This document shows, piece by piece, positions 1 through 6,891 of a stretch of 12,295 nucleotides of DNA. The stretch is taken from positions 1 through 12,295 of the forward strand of contig JBHIWT010000099.1 in the NCBI GenBank assembly GCA_041987265.1. Reading direction: 5' to 3'. The stretch is from IH12 sp041987265 (lineage in GTDB: Bacteria; Pseudomonadota; Alphaproteobacteria; Caulobacterales; Hyphomonadaceae). The position numbers were made by a program, and so were the translations under genes. The notes below the pieces were generated by a model that saw only the letters and a list, made by a program, of their open reading frames with translations, was not told the DNA's origin and did not search any database. Each line of letters opens with the position of its first letter. The stretch's first letter is position 1.

Positions 1-526
1 CGACCACCGCTTCGGCCATGTCCAGCGGCCGCTCGGCCGCGAGGCTCAGGCTCAGCTGCCCGGCATGCAGCCGGTGGCGGTCGAGCAGGCTGTTCAGCAG
101 GCCCAGCGTCGCGCGCGCCGAATGCGCCAGCGCGTTGAACATCGCCTGCGTGAACGCCTGTGTCGGGTTGGCGGCGATCAGCGCCTGGATCGGATCAGCT
201 CCAGGCTCGACGGGCGCGGCGAATGTCTTCTCGGAAATGTCCTGCAGCGCCTTCATCTGGCGCGTGGTCAGGTCATGCTGGGCGGCGGAAATGGCGTCGG
301 GATCGGCGCTGTAAGCCTCAGACATGCGCTGCAGGGCGGCGGAAGCAGCGCTGATCTCGTGGCGCTTGGGGCCGGCGCGCACGACCATCTGGGTTAGCCG
401 GTTCATCTCTTCGCTCAGGCTCGCGAACCGCGCCGAGAGGTCGGAGAGGTCGAAGGCGTCAGCGCCCTCATCGCCGCCGCCGGTTCCGGCGTCGTCTTCG
501 CCCGAATGTTTGCTAGAACCGCTCAT
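1..526 (-). CDS. N-terminal part of an unidentified protein (possibly PHA synthase-like), runs off the left edge
   Basis: The frame is open on the minus strand from an ATG at 526 to the window edge, giving 175 residues without a stop. The ATG follows a GAGGGG stretch four bases upstream. An in-frame ATG at 565 would add 13 residues. The first ~25 residues are low-complexity and acidic/Gly-rich (GTGGGDEGAD), and the rest looks helical. Residues around 70-95 contain ADPDAISAAQHDL followed by QMKALQ. This faintly resembles the 'DP..L..AQ.DLW..Y..LWQ' segment before the catalytic domain of class I PHA synthases (PhaC), and a later NP..AF stretch could match 'NP.F..IKQ.Y'. The tryptophans typical of that region are absent and the alpha/beta-hydrolase domain with its lipase-like Cys box is outside the window. 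The PhaC idea is therefore tentative. The gene is divergent from the lipoprotein gene at 646. Confidence 0.6.
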   Translation of the reverse strand, partial: MSGSSKHSGEDDAGTGGGDEGADAFDLSDLSARFASLSEEMNRLTQMVVRAGPKRHEISAASAALQRMSEAYSADPDAISAAQHDLTTRQMKALQDISEKTFAAPVEPGADPIQALIAANPTQAFTQAMFNALAHSARATLGLLNSLLDRHRLHAGQLSLSLAAERPLDMAEAVV

Positions 527-589
527 GCCCCTCAGTCCCGACAGCCTTTCGTGATATCTGAACATCGCGCTCGCCAAATCGGGCGACAC

Positions 590-608
590 TGATTAGGTAG
601 ACCTGATT
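590..608. promoter_or_regulatory. imperfect palindrome in a divergent intergenic region
   Basis: In the 119-nt gap between the two divergent genes, ATTAGGT (592-598) and ACCTGAT (601-607) form an inverted repeat with one mismatch and a 2-nt centre. This size and position would suit a dimeric regulator serving both genes. Only one copy is seen and I recognise no named operator, so this is a weak candidate. Confidence 0.2.
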
Positions 609-645
609 TGCTGCGCAAGCACAGTCGTCGCCGCAGGGTTTTGAG

Positions 646-999
646 ATGACCATTCGGATAGGTGCCGGAATCGCCGCCAGCCTCGCCATTCTGGGCGGGT
701 GCGCCGATATCATGGGCAGATCCGTAGTCGCGCCCGACTGGTTCGAGGCCAAGGCCGAGGAAGTGAAGGGCGAGGGATACCCGGACCTCTATGCGATTCC
801 GGAGCCGGGAGAATTCACCCCCCGGGAAGACTGGGAAGCGGCGACCACTGACCTTCAGACCCGGGCGGCCCCTTTGCGTGACGCTGCTGCGGCGGAGGAG
901 CGGGCGCTCAATTCCGAGGAAATCCGAGCTAGGGCGGCGCAGCTGCGCGCGGGCGTCACCGACGGTTCTGAGGCTTCTGACGAAACACAATCGCCCTGA
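646..999 (+). CDS. small predicted lipoprotein, unknown function
   Basis: This is a 117-residue protein with a short signal peptide (MTIRIG, then a hydrophobic stretch GAGIAASLAIL) ending in a lipobox LGGC at 16-19. Cys19 would be lipidated and become the mature N-terminus. The residue after Cys is Ala, not Asp, so sorting to the outer membrane by Lol is expected. The mature part has a motif APDWFEAKAEEVKGEGYPD near 29-47, then a Pro-rich turn (YAIPEPGEFTP), then an Ala/Glu/Arg-rich region that should be helical. The start has an AGGG sequence eight bases upstream. It is divergent from the gene at 1-526 and lies upstream of the aminotransferase. I do not recognise a named family; it looks like a conserved hypothetical of Alphaproteobacteria. 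Confidence 0.75.
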   Translation: MTIRIGAGIAASLAILGGCADIMGRSVVAPDWFEAKAEEVKGEGYPDLYAIPEPGEFTPREDWEAATTDLQTRAAPLRDAAAAEERALNSEEIRARAAQLRAGVTDGSEASDETQSP

Positions 1000-1095
1000 A
1001 CCGGCCCAAATCCGGTGAGATCTTACCGAACCGCCATATTTACTTGGTGACATTGGAATTTTCCGCCCCAACCGCTATGCGGAAGGAGGCGAGCG

Positions 1096-1203
1096 ATGGA
1101 TACGTGTCATGCGACTGGAGTTTCACAAGATCAGGCGGCTGCCGCCTTATGTTTTCGAGCAGGTCAACCGCCAGAAGGCGGCCCTGCGCGCGGAGGGCGC
1201 TGA
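1096..1203 (+). other. overlapping 35-codon ORF with the better ribosome binding site at the alaC start
   Basis: AAGGAGG at 1083-1089 is ideally spaced (6 nt) for the ATG at 1096, which opens a 35-codon frame ending at TGA 1201-1203. This frame is out of register with alaC, whose ATG lies 13 nt downstream. The predicted peptide (MDTCHATGVSQDQ...) resembles nothing I know. It may be a translated leader that loads ribosomes for alaC, or the result of an indel between the true start and the conserved reading frame. I list it as a regulatory curiosity, not a confident gene. Confidence 0.25.
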
Positions 1204-2308
1204 CGTCATTGACCTGGGCATGGGCAACCCGGACCTGCCGACCCCGCCCCATATCGTCGACAAGCTGTGCGAGACAGCTCGCAAGCCCAATGTTCACGGA
1301 TATAGCGCATCGAGGGGTATTCCGGGGCTGCGCAAGGCGTTGTGCGCCTATTACAAGCGCCGGTTCGACGTCGACCTGAACCAGGACAATGAAGTGATTG
1401 TAACCCTGGGGTCGAAGGAGGGCTTCGCCAACCTCGCGCAGGCGATCGCCGCGCCGGGCGATGTGATCCTGGTGCCGAACCCGTCCTATCCGCTGCATTC
1501 GTTTGGCTTCATCATGGCCGGCGCCACGATCCGTTCCGTGCAGGCGCACTCGCCGGAAGAGTACTTGTCGAACCTTGGGCGCGCGATCCGCCACTCCGTT
1601 CCGGCGCCGACGGCGATGGTGCTGTGCTATCCGGCCAACCCGACGGCGCAGACGGTTGACCTCGATTTCTACAAGGAAGCAGTAGCGTTCGCGAAGAAAC
1701 ACGAATTGTGGATCCTGTCGGACCTTGCCTACACGGAGATCTATTTCGACGAGCCGCCGCCTTCGATCCTGCAGGTCGACGGCGCCAAGGACATCGCAGT
1801 CGAAGTCACGTCCATGTCGAAGAGCTACGCGATGGCGGGATGGCGGATCGGCTTTGCTGCGGGCAACGAGCGCCTGATCTCGGCGCTGGCGCGTGTGAAG
1901 TCCTACCTTGATTACGGCGCCTTCACGCCCGTGCAGGTCGCCGCCGCAGCAGCGCTAAACGGCCCGCAGGATTGTGTGGCCGACATGCGGGAAATCTACC
2001 GCTCGCGCCGCGATGTTCTGGTTGACTCGTTCGGCCGGGCAGGATGGGAGATCCCATCGCCGAAAGCGTCCATGTTCGCGTGGGCGCGCATACCGGAGAT
2101 GTTCCGGGATGCGGGATCGCTGGACTTCTGTCTCAAGCTGATCACCGAGGCGCACGTTGCTGTGGCTCCGGGGGCGGGATTTGGCGAACATGGCGATGAG
2201 TATGTTCGTCTCGCCCTCGTCGAGAACGAGCAGCGCATCCGGCAAGCGGCGCGCAATGTCCGCCGCTTCCTCGACAGCCACAACGCAGCGAAGACCGCGG
2301 CCGAATGA
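1109..2308 (+). CDS. alaC: PLP-dependent class I/II aminotransferase, AlaC (YfdZ) type
   Basis: This 399-residue cytoplasmic aminotransferase moves an amino group between an amino acid and a 2-oxo acid using pyridoxal phosphate. It matches E. coli AlaC, the glutamate-pyruvate (alanine) transaminase, along its whole length: RLPPYVF (10-16), MGNPD (38-42), HGYSASRGIP (63-72), GSKEG (101-105), NPSYP (124-128), NPTAQ (177-181), DLAY (205-208), and SMSKSYAMAGWRIGF (235-249). Lys238 should form the PLP aldimine, Asp205 and Tyr208 bind the cofactor, Arg246 binds its phosphate and Arg367 (VRLALVEN) binds the substrate carboxylate. The ATG at 1109 gives the family's usual N-terminus, but its Shine-Dalgarno lies 19 nt away. 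The stop overlaps the hom start (ATGA), so the two are probably co-translated. Homologues are often named aspartate or LL-diaminopimelate aminotransferase. Context with hom would also suit an aspartate-family role; the substrate is not settled by sequence. Confidence 0.9.
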   Translation: MRLEFHKIRRLPPYVFEQVNRQKAALRAEGADVIDLGMGNPDLPTPPHIVDKLCETARKPNVHGYSASRGIPGLRKALCAYYKRRFDVDLNQDNEVIVTLGSKEGFANLAQAIAAPGDVILVPNPSYPLHSFGFIMAGATIRSVQAHSPEEYLSNLGRAIRHSVPAPTAMVLCYPANPTAQTVDLDFYKEAVAFAKKHELWILSDLAYTEIYFDEPPPSILQVDGAKDIAVEVTSMSKSYAMAGWRIGFAAGNERLISALARVKSYLDYGAFTPVQVAAAAALNGPQDCVADMREIYRSRRDVLVDSFGRAGWEIPSPKASMFAWARIPEMFRDAGSLDFCLKLITEAHVAVAPGAGFGEHGDEYVRLALVENEQRIRQAARNVRRFLDSHNAAKTAAE

Positions 2309-3609
2309 GCGATTCCAACGTGAAAACGCACCTGCGCCTTGGCGTGGCGGGGCTCGGCACAGTGGGCGCGGGCCTGCTCAAGCTAATCGAGCGACAGGAT
2401 GAACTGCGTCTGCCGGGCCGTCTTGAGGTGACGGCGGTTTCGGCGCGCAACCGCAATCGCGATCGCGGCGTCGACATTTCCGGCTATCGCTGGGTCGATG
2501 ACCCGGTCGAACTGGCGACAGCTGACGATGTCGATGTTGTGGTCGAACTCGTCGGCGGGTCAGACGGCCCGGCGAAGCTGACCGTGGAAGCGGCGCTGAA
2601 CGCAGGAAAATCAGTCGTCACGGCGAACAAGGCGCTGATTGCGGAGCGCGGCATGGCGATCGCCCGACTGGCCGAAGAGAAGGACATGCACCTTCTGTTC
2701 GAGGCGGCGGTCGCGGGCGCGGTTCCAATCGTGCGCGCCTTGCGCAACTCGTTATCCGGCGTCGTGGTCAATCGGGTCAGCGGCATCCTCAACGGAACCT
2801 GCAACTACATTCTGTCCGAGATGCTGCGAACCGGTGCTCCATACGAGGATGTGCTTGCGGACGCGCAGCGCCTGGGGTTTGCGGAGGCCGATCCATATCT
2901 CGACGTGTCCGGCGTCGATGCTGCGCACAAGGTGCTGATCCTCGCCGCGATCGCGTTTGGAGCGCAGCCGGATTTCTCGCGTGTCTTCGTCGAAGGCGTC
3001 AGCGAAATCGAGACGATGGACCTGCAGCTTGCCGACAAGTTCGATTATCGCATCAAGCTGGTCGCGGAGGCCTACCGCGCCAACGGTCATATCGGTTGCC
3101 GGGTGGCGCCGGTGCTGGTGCGCAAGGATCATCCGCTGGCGCAGATCGGCGGTCCGCTGAACGCCGTGGTGGTGGAGGGCGAGCCGATCGGCCGGTTGAC
3201 GTTCACCGGGCCCGGAGCGGGCGCCGGACCGACGGCGGCGGCGGTCATGGGCGACCTGGCGCGGCTGTTCGAGGGGCGGTCCGGCCCGCCGTTTGGAAAG
3301 CTGACCGGGGACCTGGATGAACGCATCGCCGATACGGCTCCCGACACCGATATGGCGGCCTTCTTTATCGGCGCGCGTCTGGCTGACCGGCCCGGCGTGT
3401 TCGCGGCGCTGACAGAGGCGCTCGCCGAGGCAGGCGTGTCGATCGACAAGATCATACAGGATTCCGCCGGAGACGACGAGACCGCGCCGGTTGCTATCAT
3501 TACCCACCCAAGCGCGCGTTCTGCGCTGGAGGGGGTCATCAAGGTGATCGCGGAGCGCGAGATCACGGCGGACAAGCCGCGGCTATTCAGGGTTGAGACG
3601 CGGGTCTGA
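2305..3609 (+). CDS. hom: homoserine dehydrogenase with C-terminal ACT domain
   Basis: This 434-residue enzyme reduces aspartate semialdehyde to homoserine with NAD(P)H, the branch step to threonine, methionine and isoleucine. Residues 11-30 hold the Rossmann loop (GVAGLGTVGAGLL). NKAL at 108-111 carries the conserved Lys109. The signature SGILNGTCNYIL (159-170) is followed by GFAEADPYLDVSGVDAAHK (191-209). There Glu194, Asp205 and Lys209 correspond to the substrate-binding and catalytic residues of characterised homoserine dehydrogenases. A C-terminal ACT domain (about 351-430, DRPGVFAALTEALAEAG) is the usual site of threonine feedback inhibition. The length is normal for the monofunctional form with no fused aspartokinase. 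The ATG overlaps the alaC stop in ATGA, so translational coupling is likely. A 66-93 nt gap with a hairpin separates it from glpX. Confidence 0.96.
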   Translation: MSDSNVKTHLRLGVAGLGTVGAGLLKLIERQDELRLPGRLEVTAVSARNRNRDRGVDISGYRWVDDPVELATADDVDVVVELVGGSDGPAKLTVEAALNAGKSVVTANKALIAERGMAIARLAEEKDMHLLFEAAVAGAVPIVRALRNSLSGVVVNRVSGILNGTCNYILSEMLRTGAPYEDVLADAQRLGFAEADPYLDVSGVDAAHKVLILAAIAFGAQPDFSRVFVEGVSEIETMDLQLADKFDYRIKLVAEAYRANGHIGCRVAPVLVRKDHPLAQIGGPLNAVVVEGEPIGRLTFTGPGAGAGPTAAAVMGDLARLFEGRSGPPFGKLTGDLDERIADTAPDTDMAAFFIGARLADRPGVFAALTEALAEAGVSIDKIIQDSAGDDETAPVAIITHPSARSALEGVIKVIAEREITADKPRLFRVETRV

Positions 3610-3656
3610 CCATCGGATTGGAACTCCGCGCCGAATTCGGGCTATCTTCCCGCCCC

Positions 3657-3674
3657 GTCCGGCGAAAACCGGAC
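3657..3674 (+). promoter_or_regulatory. hairpin just upstream of glpX translation start
   Basis: GTCCGG (3657-3662) and CCGGAC (3669-3674) form a perfect 6-bp GC stem with a CGAAAA loop. No T-run follows, so it is a poor intrinsic terminator. It sits immediately before two Shine-Dalgarno-like sequences (GGGAGGAG 3678-3685, GGAGG 3693-3697) and could stabilise the mRNA 5' side or tune glpX translation. It also argues that the coding region begins downstream of it. Confidence 0.35.
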
Positions 3675-3702
3675 CGTGGGAGGAGCAACGTCGGAGGTAG
3701 AG

Positions 3703-4692
3703 GTGAAGTCGCACGGAATGCCGGCGAGCGCTTTGGGAACCGCGCTCGCACGCGTCAGTGAGCTCACGGCAATCGCCGCCGAGGCGTTTGTAGGCCGGGG
3801 AGACGAGCAGGCCGCCGATCTCGCCGCCGCGCGGGCGATGCGTCAGGCGCTGGACGAGACATTCGTGCGCAGCCGGATCGTGGTCGGTGACCCCGACGTA
3901 CTGGATGATTACGAACCCGTGCTGCCGTTCGGCCTGGAGCTTGGCGTTGAGACCGGCCCCGAGGTCGACATCGCGCTGGATCCGATCGAGGGAACCACCA
4001 TCGCCGCCAAGGCAAAGGCGAACGCCATATCGGTGATCGCGGCCACACAGCGTGGCGGGTTCATGGCCATGCCTGACACCTACATGGAAAAACTCGCGAT
4101 TGGGCCTGGCCACGCTGCGGATCTGCTGGATCTGGATGCGCCCGCCGGCGAGATTGCGTTACGCCTGGCAAGGTCCCGCAATGTAGACATTGGCGAGATC
4201 ACCGCCTGCGTGCTGGATCGCCCCCGACACGAGAAGATCATCGCCGATCTGCGTCGCGCGGGTGCAAGGGTCAATCTGATTGGCGACGGCGATGTCGCGG
4301 CCGTGATCCAGACAGCAATCCCTGACAGCGGGGTCGACATGTACGCGGGCGAAGGCGGCGCCGCGGAGGGCGTGTTGGCCGCTGCAGCCCTGAAATGTGT
4401 TGGCGGCCAGATGCTGACGCGACTGGTCGTTCGTTCGAACGAGGACCGGCGCAAAGCCGAGGAAGTCGGCCTGACCGACCTGCAGACGCAATACACCGCC
4501 GACGACCTTGCTAAGGGCCCGACGGTGTTCGCCGCGACCGGCATTACGCGCGGGAGCCTGCTGGAGGGCGTGATCAGGACGGCGCGACTGTTCGAGACGC
4601 ATTCGCTGGTCATGACGTCGGATGATGGTGTTGTGCGTCGCGTGCGCAGCCAGATCCCCAGACCACCGCTGGATGCGGGGAAACATGACTGA
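3703..4692 (+). CDS. glpX: GlpX-family (class II) fructose-1,6-bisphosphatase homologue with an altered catalytic loop
   Basis: GlpX enzymes hydrolyse fructose 1,6-bisphosphate to fructose 6-phosphate in gluconeogenesis, with divalent metal bound by an inositol-phosphatase-like fold. From the GTG at 3703 (GGAGG five bases upstream) the protein has 329 residues, the normal length; GTG 3676 would add nine and ATG 3718 would remove five. Conserved elements are GRGDEQAAD (31-39), DPIEGTT (93-99), MEKLAIGPG (128-136), DGDVAA (195-200), EGGAAEGVLAAAALK (217-231) and RRVRSQ near the end. The oddity is residues 62-78. Where E. coli GlpX reads GEGEIDEAPMLYIGE, this protein reads GDPDVLDDYEPVLPFG, so E57 becomes Asp and D61, needed for catalysis in E. 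coli, is Leu or shifted by one. Family membership is certain; full phosphatase activity is not. Its end overlaps recJ by 8 nt, so the pair is likely coupled. Confidence 0.9.
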   Translation: MKSHGMPASALGTALARVSELTAIAAEAFVGRGDEQAADLAAARAMRQALDETFVRSRIVVGDPDVLDDYEPVLPFGLELGVETGPEVDIALDPIEGTTIAAKAKANAISVIAATQRGGFMAMPDTYMEKLAIGPGHAADLLDLDAPAGEIALRLARSRNVDIGEITACVLDRPRHEKIIADLRRAGARVNLIGDGDVAAVIQTAIPDSGVDMYAGEGGAAEGVLAAAALKCVGGQMLTRLVVRSNEDRRKAEEVGLTDLQTQYTADDLAKGPTVFAATGITRGSLLEGVIRTARLFETHSLVMTSDDGVVRRVRSQIPRPPLDAGKHD

Positions 4693-6484
4693 ACGCGGCG
4701 AGGCTTTCCTCGGCGTTGAATCCTCGCTGTCCGGCAGGCGGTGGCGGGCGGTTGCGGTTGATGAGACGCTGGCGGCAGAGCATGCGCGCCGGCTGGATGC
4801 GCCGGATCTGGTGGGGCGGATGCTGGCGGGGCGCGGCGTATCCATTGAGGACGCCGACCTGTTCCTGAATCCGACGCTGAAGGATCTGTTTCCCGACCCG
4901 TCGACCTTCGCGGATATGGATGTTGCGGCGGGCGTCATTCTCGACGCGATTGTCGACGGCAAGCCGATGGCGATCTTCGCGGATTATGACGTCGATGGCG
5001 GTACGTCGTCCGCAATCCTCACGCGCTACATGCGCGCCTGGGGCGCAGAACCAATCCTTTATGTCCCTGATCGACTGGCCGAAGGCTTTGGCCCAACCCC
5101 CGGGGCCTTTCGCAATCTCAAGGAACGCGGCGCAGAACTGGTCGTGACGGTCGATTGCGGAGCGGCGGCGATCGATGCGCTGCGTACCGCCAACGAGATC
5201 GGTCTCGACGTGGTGGTGATGGATCACCACCTGATGCACGATCCCGAAACGCCGCCAATCCGGGCGCTGGTGAACCCCAACCGTCCTGATGACCGATCCG
5301 GCTGCGGTCACCTCGCCGCCGCCGGTGTGGTCTTTGTTCTGGTCGTCGCGCTGAACCGGCTCGCGCGGGAGCGGGGGATCGAGCCTGAGGGCGGCTTACC
5401 GGACCCGATGAACTGGCTGGATCTCGCAGCGCTGGGCACACTGTGCGACATGGCGCCCCTTAAAACAGTCAATCGCGCGTTGGTGACCCGCGGACTGGCC
5501 GTGCTGGGGCGGTTGGAGAATGTCGGACTGTCCGCCCTGGCGCAGGTCTCGAACATCGACGCGCCCAAGAGCGTCTATCACGCAACCTTCGTGCTTGGAC
5601 CGAGAATGAATGCGGGGGGACGGATCGGCGATCCTTGGCTGACGGCGAAGCTGCTCGCGACCGATGATCGCGCCGAGGCCGTTGTGCTCGCGGAGAAGCT
5701 CAATCAGCTGAACGCCGAGCGCAAGGAAGTCGAGGCGGCCATTCTCGAGGTCGCATCCCAACAGGCAGAAAACCGGTTGAAGGAAAAACCGGACGCCGGC
5801 GTGATCGTTGCGGGCGGTGAAGGCTGGCATCCCGGCGTGATCGGGATTGTCGCGGGGCGGCTGAAGGAAAAGTTTCATCGCCCTGCAGTGGTAATCGGCT
5901 GGGGTGAGGATCTCGGACCGGTTGCGCGCGGCTCTGGACGGTCGGTGCATGGCGTCAATCTTGGCGATCTCATTTCGTCAGCGGCCAAGGAAGGCGTGAT
6001 CCTGGGCGGGGGCGGGCATGCAATGGCGGCAGGCCTGAGCTGTGAGCCCGATCAGGTGGACGGGCTGCGGGAGTATCTCGAGGCGCATACGGCAGGCGCC
6101 CGCAAGGAACTGGCGGAGGCGCGGGTTCTGGAAATCGATGGCGCAATGGCGCCGCGCGCGGCCAATGCCGACCTTTTGGAAATGATCGAACGGGTCGGTC
6201 CATTCGGGTCAGGGGCGCCTGAGCCTCTGTTCGCCGCGCCGAACGTGACGCCCGGCTTTGCCCGGCAGGTTGGCGACAACCACGTCTCGTTCGAAATGAT
6301 CGGTGAAGACGGCGCGAAACTGCGCGCAATCGCCTTCCGCGTGGCCGATGGACCGATCGGCGAGGCGATCCTGGCGAAAGCGCGGCTCCACGTCGCGGGA
6401 CGGCTGCGCGCCGACACATGGCGGGGCAAGGGGGCGGTGCAGCTGGAGGTCGTGGACGTCGCCCTGGCGGATGGCTCGTCGTGA
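4685..6484 (+). CDS. recJ: single-stranded-DNA-specific 5'-3' exonuclease RecJ
   Basis: RecJ degrades single-stranded DNA 5' to 3' in the RecF recombination pathway and in mismatch and base-excision repair. It needs Mn2+ or Mg2+. I chose the ATG at 4685, with GGGGA five bases upstream, over an ATG at 4622. It gives 599 residues and the familiar N-terminus FLGVESSLSGRRWR. The DHH-family catalytic motifs are all present: DYDVDG (100-105), VDCGA (156-160), DHH (180-182) and the GCGHLAAAGVVF region (207-218). The second lobe follows with WHPGVIGIVAGRL (381-393), GSGRS (416-420) and the DHHA1 glycine-rich motif GGGGHAMAAG (441-450). A C-terminal OB-like part (about 470-599) completes the usual RecJ plan. 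The start lies inside the last codons of glpX. No truncation or frameshift is seen. Confidence 0.96.
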   Translation: MTERGEAFLGVESSLSGRRWRAVAVDETLAAEHARRLDAPDLVGRMLAGRGVSIEDADLFLNPTLKDLFPDPSTFADMDVAAGVILDAIVDGKPMAIFADYDVDGGTSSAILTRYMRAWGAEPILYVPDRLAEGFGPTPGAFRNLKERGAELVVTVDCGAAAIDALRTANEIGLDVVVMDHHLMHDPETPPIRALVNPNRPDDRSGCGHLAAAGVVFVLVVALNRLARERGIEPEGGLPDPMNWLDLAALGTLCDMAPLKTVNRALVTRGLAVLGRLENVGLSALAQVSNIDAPKSVYHATFVLGPRMNAGGRIGDPWLTAKLLATDDRAEAVVLAEKLNQLNAERKEVEAAILEVASQQAENRLKEKPDAGVIVAGGEGWHPGVIGIVAGRLKEKFHRPAVVIGWGEDLGPVARGSGRSVHGVNLGDLISSAAKEGVILGGGGHAMAAGLSCEPDQVDGLREYLEAHTAGARKELAEARVLEIDGAMAPRAANADLLEMIERVGPFGSGAPEPLFAAPNVTPGFARQVGDNHVSFEMIGEDGAKLRAIAFRVADGPIGEAILAKARLHVAGRLRADTWRGKGAVQLEVVDVALADGSS

Positions 6485-6523
6485 CCTCACAATCCGCCGT
6501 TCCGCCAATGGCTTCACAGGCAC

Positions 6524-6552
6524 TTGCGCCAGCCAACGCATCCGGATATATC
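6524..6552 (+). promoter_or_regulatory. candidate sigma-70-type promoter of tRNA-Glu
   Basis: TTGCGC (6524-6529) and TATATC (6547-6552) are separated by 17 nt and lie 18 nt before the mature tRNA 5' end, the right geometry for a housekeeping promoter. The -10 sits inside a 12-nt palindrome CGGATATATCCG (6543-6554). The match to consensus is partial. Confidence 0.4.
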
Positions 6553-6569
6553 CGCGCCCTCCACTGGAT

Positions 6570-6644
6570 GGGCCCTTCGTCTATCGGTTAGGACGCCAGG
6601 TTTTCAACCTGGAAAGAGGGGTTCGATTCCCCTAGGGCCTGCCA
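6570..6644 (+). tRNA. tRNA-Glu (anticodon UUC)
   Basis: This is a complete 75-nt cloverleaf with encoded CCA. Acceptor arms GGGCCCT and AGGGCCT pair with a G1-U72 wobble at the end. The D-arm contains the GGTTAGGAC core. Anticodon stem CCAGG/CCTGG encloses loop TTTTCAA, giving anticodon TTC. The T-arm is AGGGG-TTCGATT-CCCCT, with discriminator G73. It follows recJ on the same strand after 85 nt. Confidence 0.96.
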
Positions 6645-6891
6645 TTATCCTTTGGAAGCAAGAAGTTGGCGCGATGGGGGTCGCGCAGCGCGGTCACGGA
6701 TATTCAACTTGTGACTCGCGCCGGGGGATGATCAGCATAAGGATCGGGACTGTTCGCGCTAAGCGCGAGTCTATGGTTGTGAAAAGGGCAGACACGCACG
6801 GAATTGTGCTGCACTCGCGCATAGGGATAATGAGTGGTGAATAATCTACGCGCCGGGTTGTGTGATGAGCGGGGTGTCATGTTAGGGTCAC
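6645..6891 (+). other. 247-nt intergenic leader upstream of the cold-shock gene
   Basis: No convincing gene is visible. A stem TCGCGC (6754-6759), loop TAA, GCGCGA (6763-6768) is the clearest secondary structure. The segment is AT-richer near 6770-6845 and ends with TAGGGT just before the ATG at 6892. Long structured leaders are typical of cold-shock-protein mRNAs, so a thermosensing 5' UTR is possible but unproven. The short open frame crossing tRNA-Glu into this region is not coding. Confidence 0.35.

Noticed and set aside
1000..1016. ACCGG/CCGGT hairpin after the lipoprotein gene as an intrinsic terminator
   Set aside because: The stem is only 5 bp and no T-run follows, so it is not convincing as a terminator.
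2752..3507. 251-codon minus-strand frame opposite hom
   Set aside because: It is a shadow of the high-GC hom reading frame, and the plus-strand protein is unmistakable.
4159..4962. 267-codon minus-strand frame opposite glpX/recJ
   Set aside because: It overlaps two well-supported genes and has Arg/Ser/Ala-rich shadow composition.
6524..6844. Plus-strand frame crossing tRNA-Glu
   Set aside because: It contains the whole tRNA gene and has no recognisable protein features.
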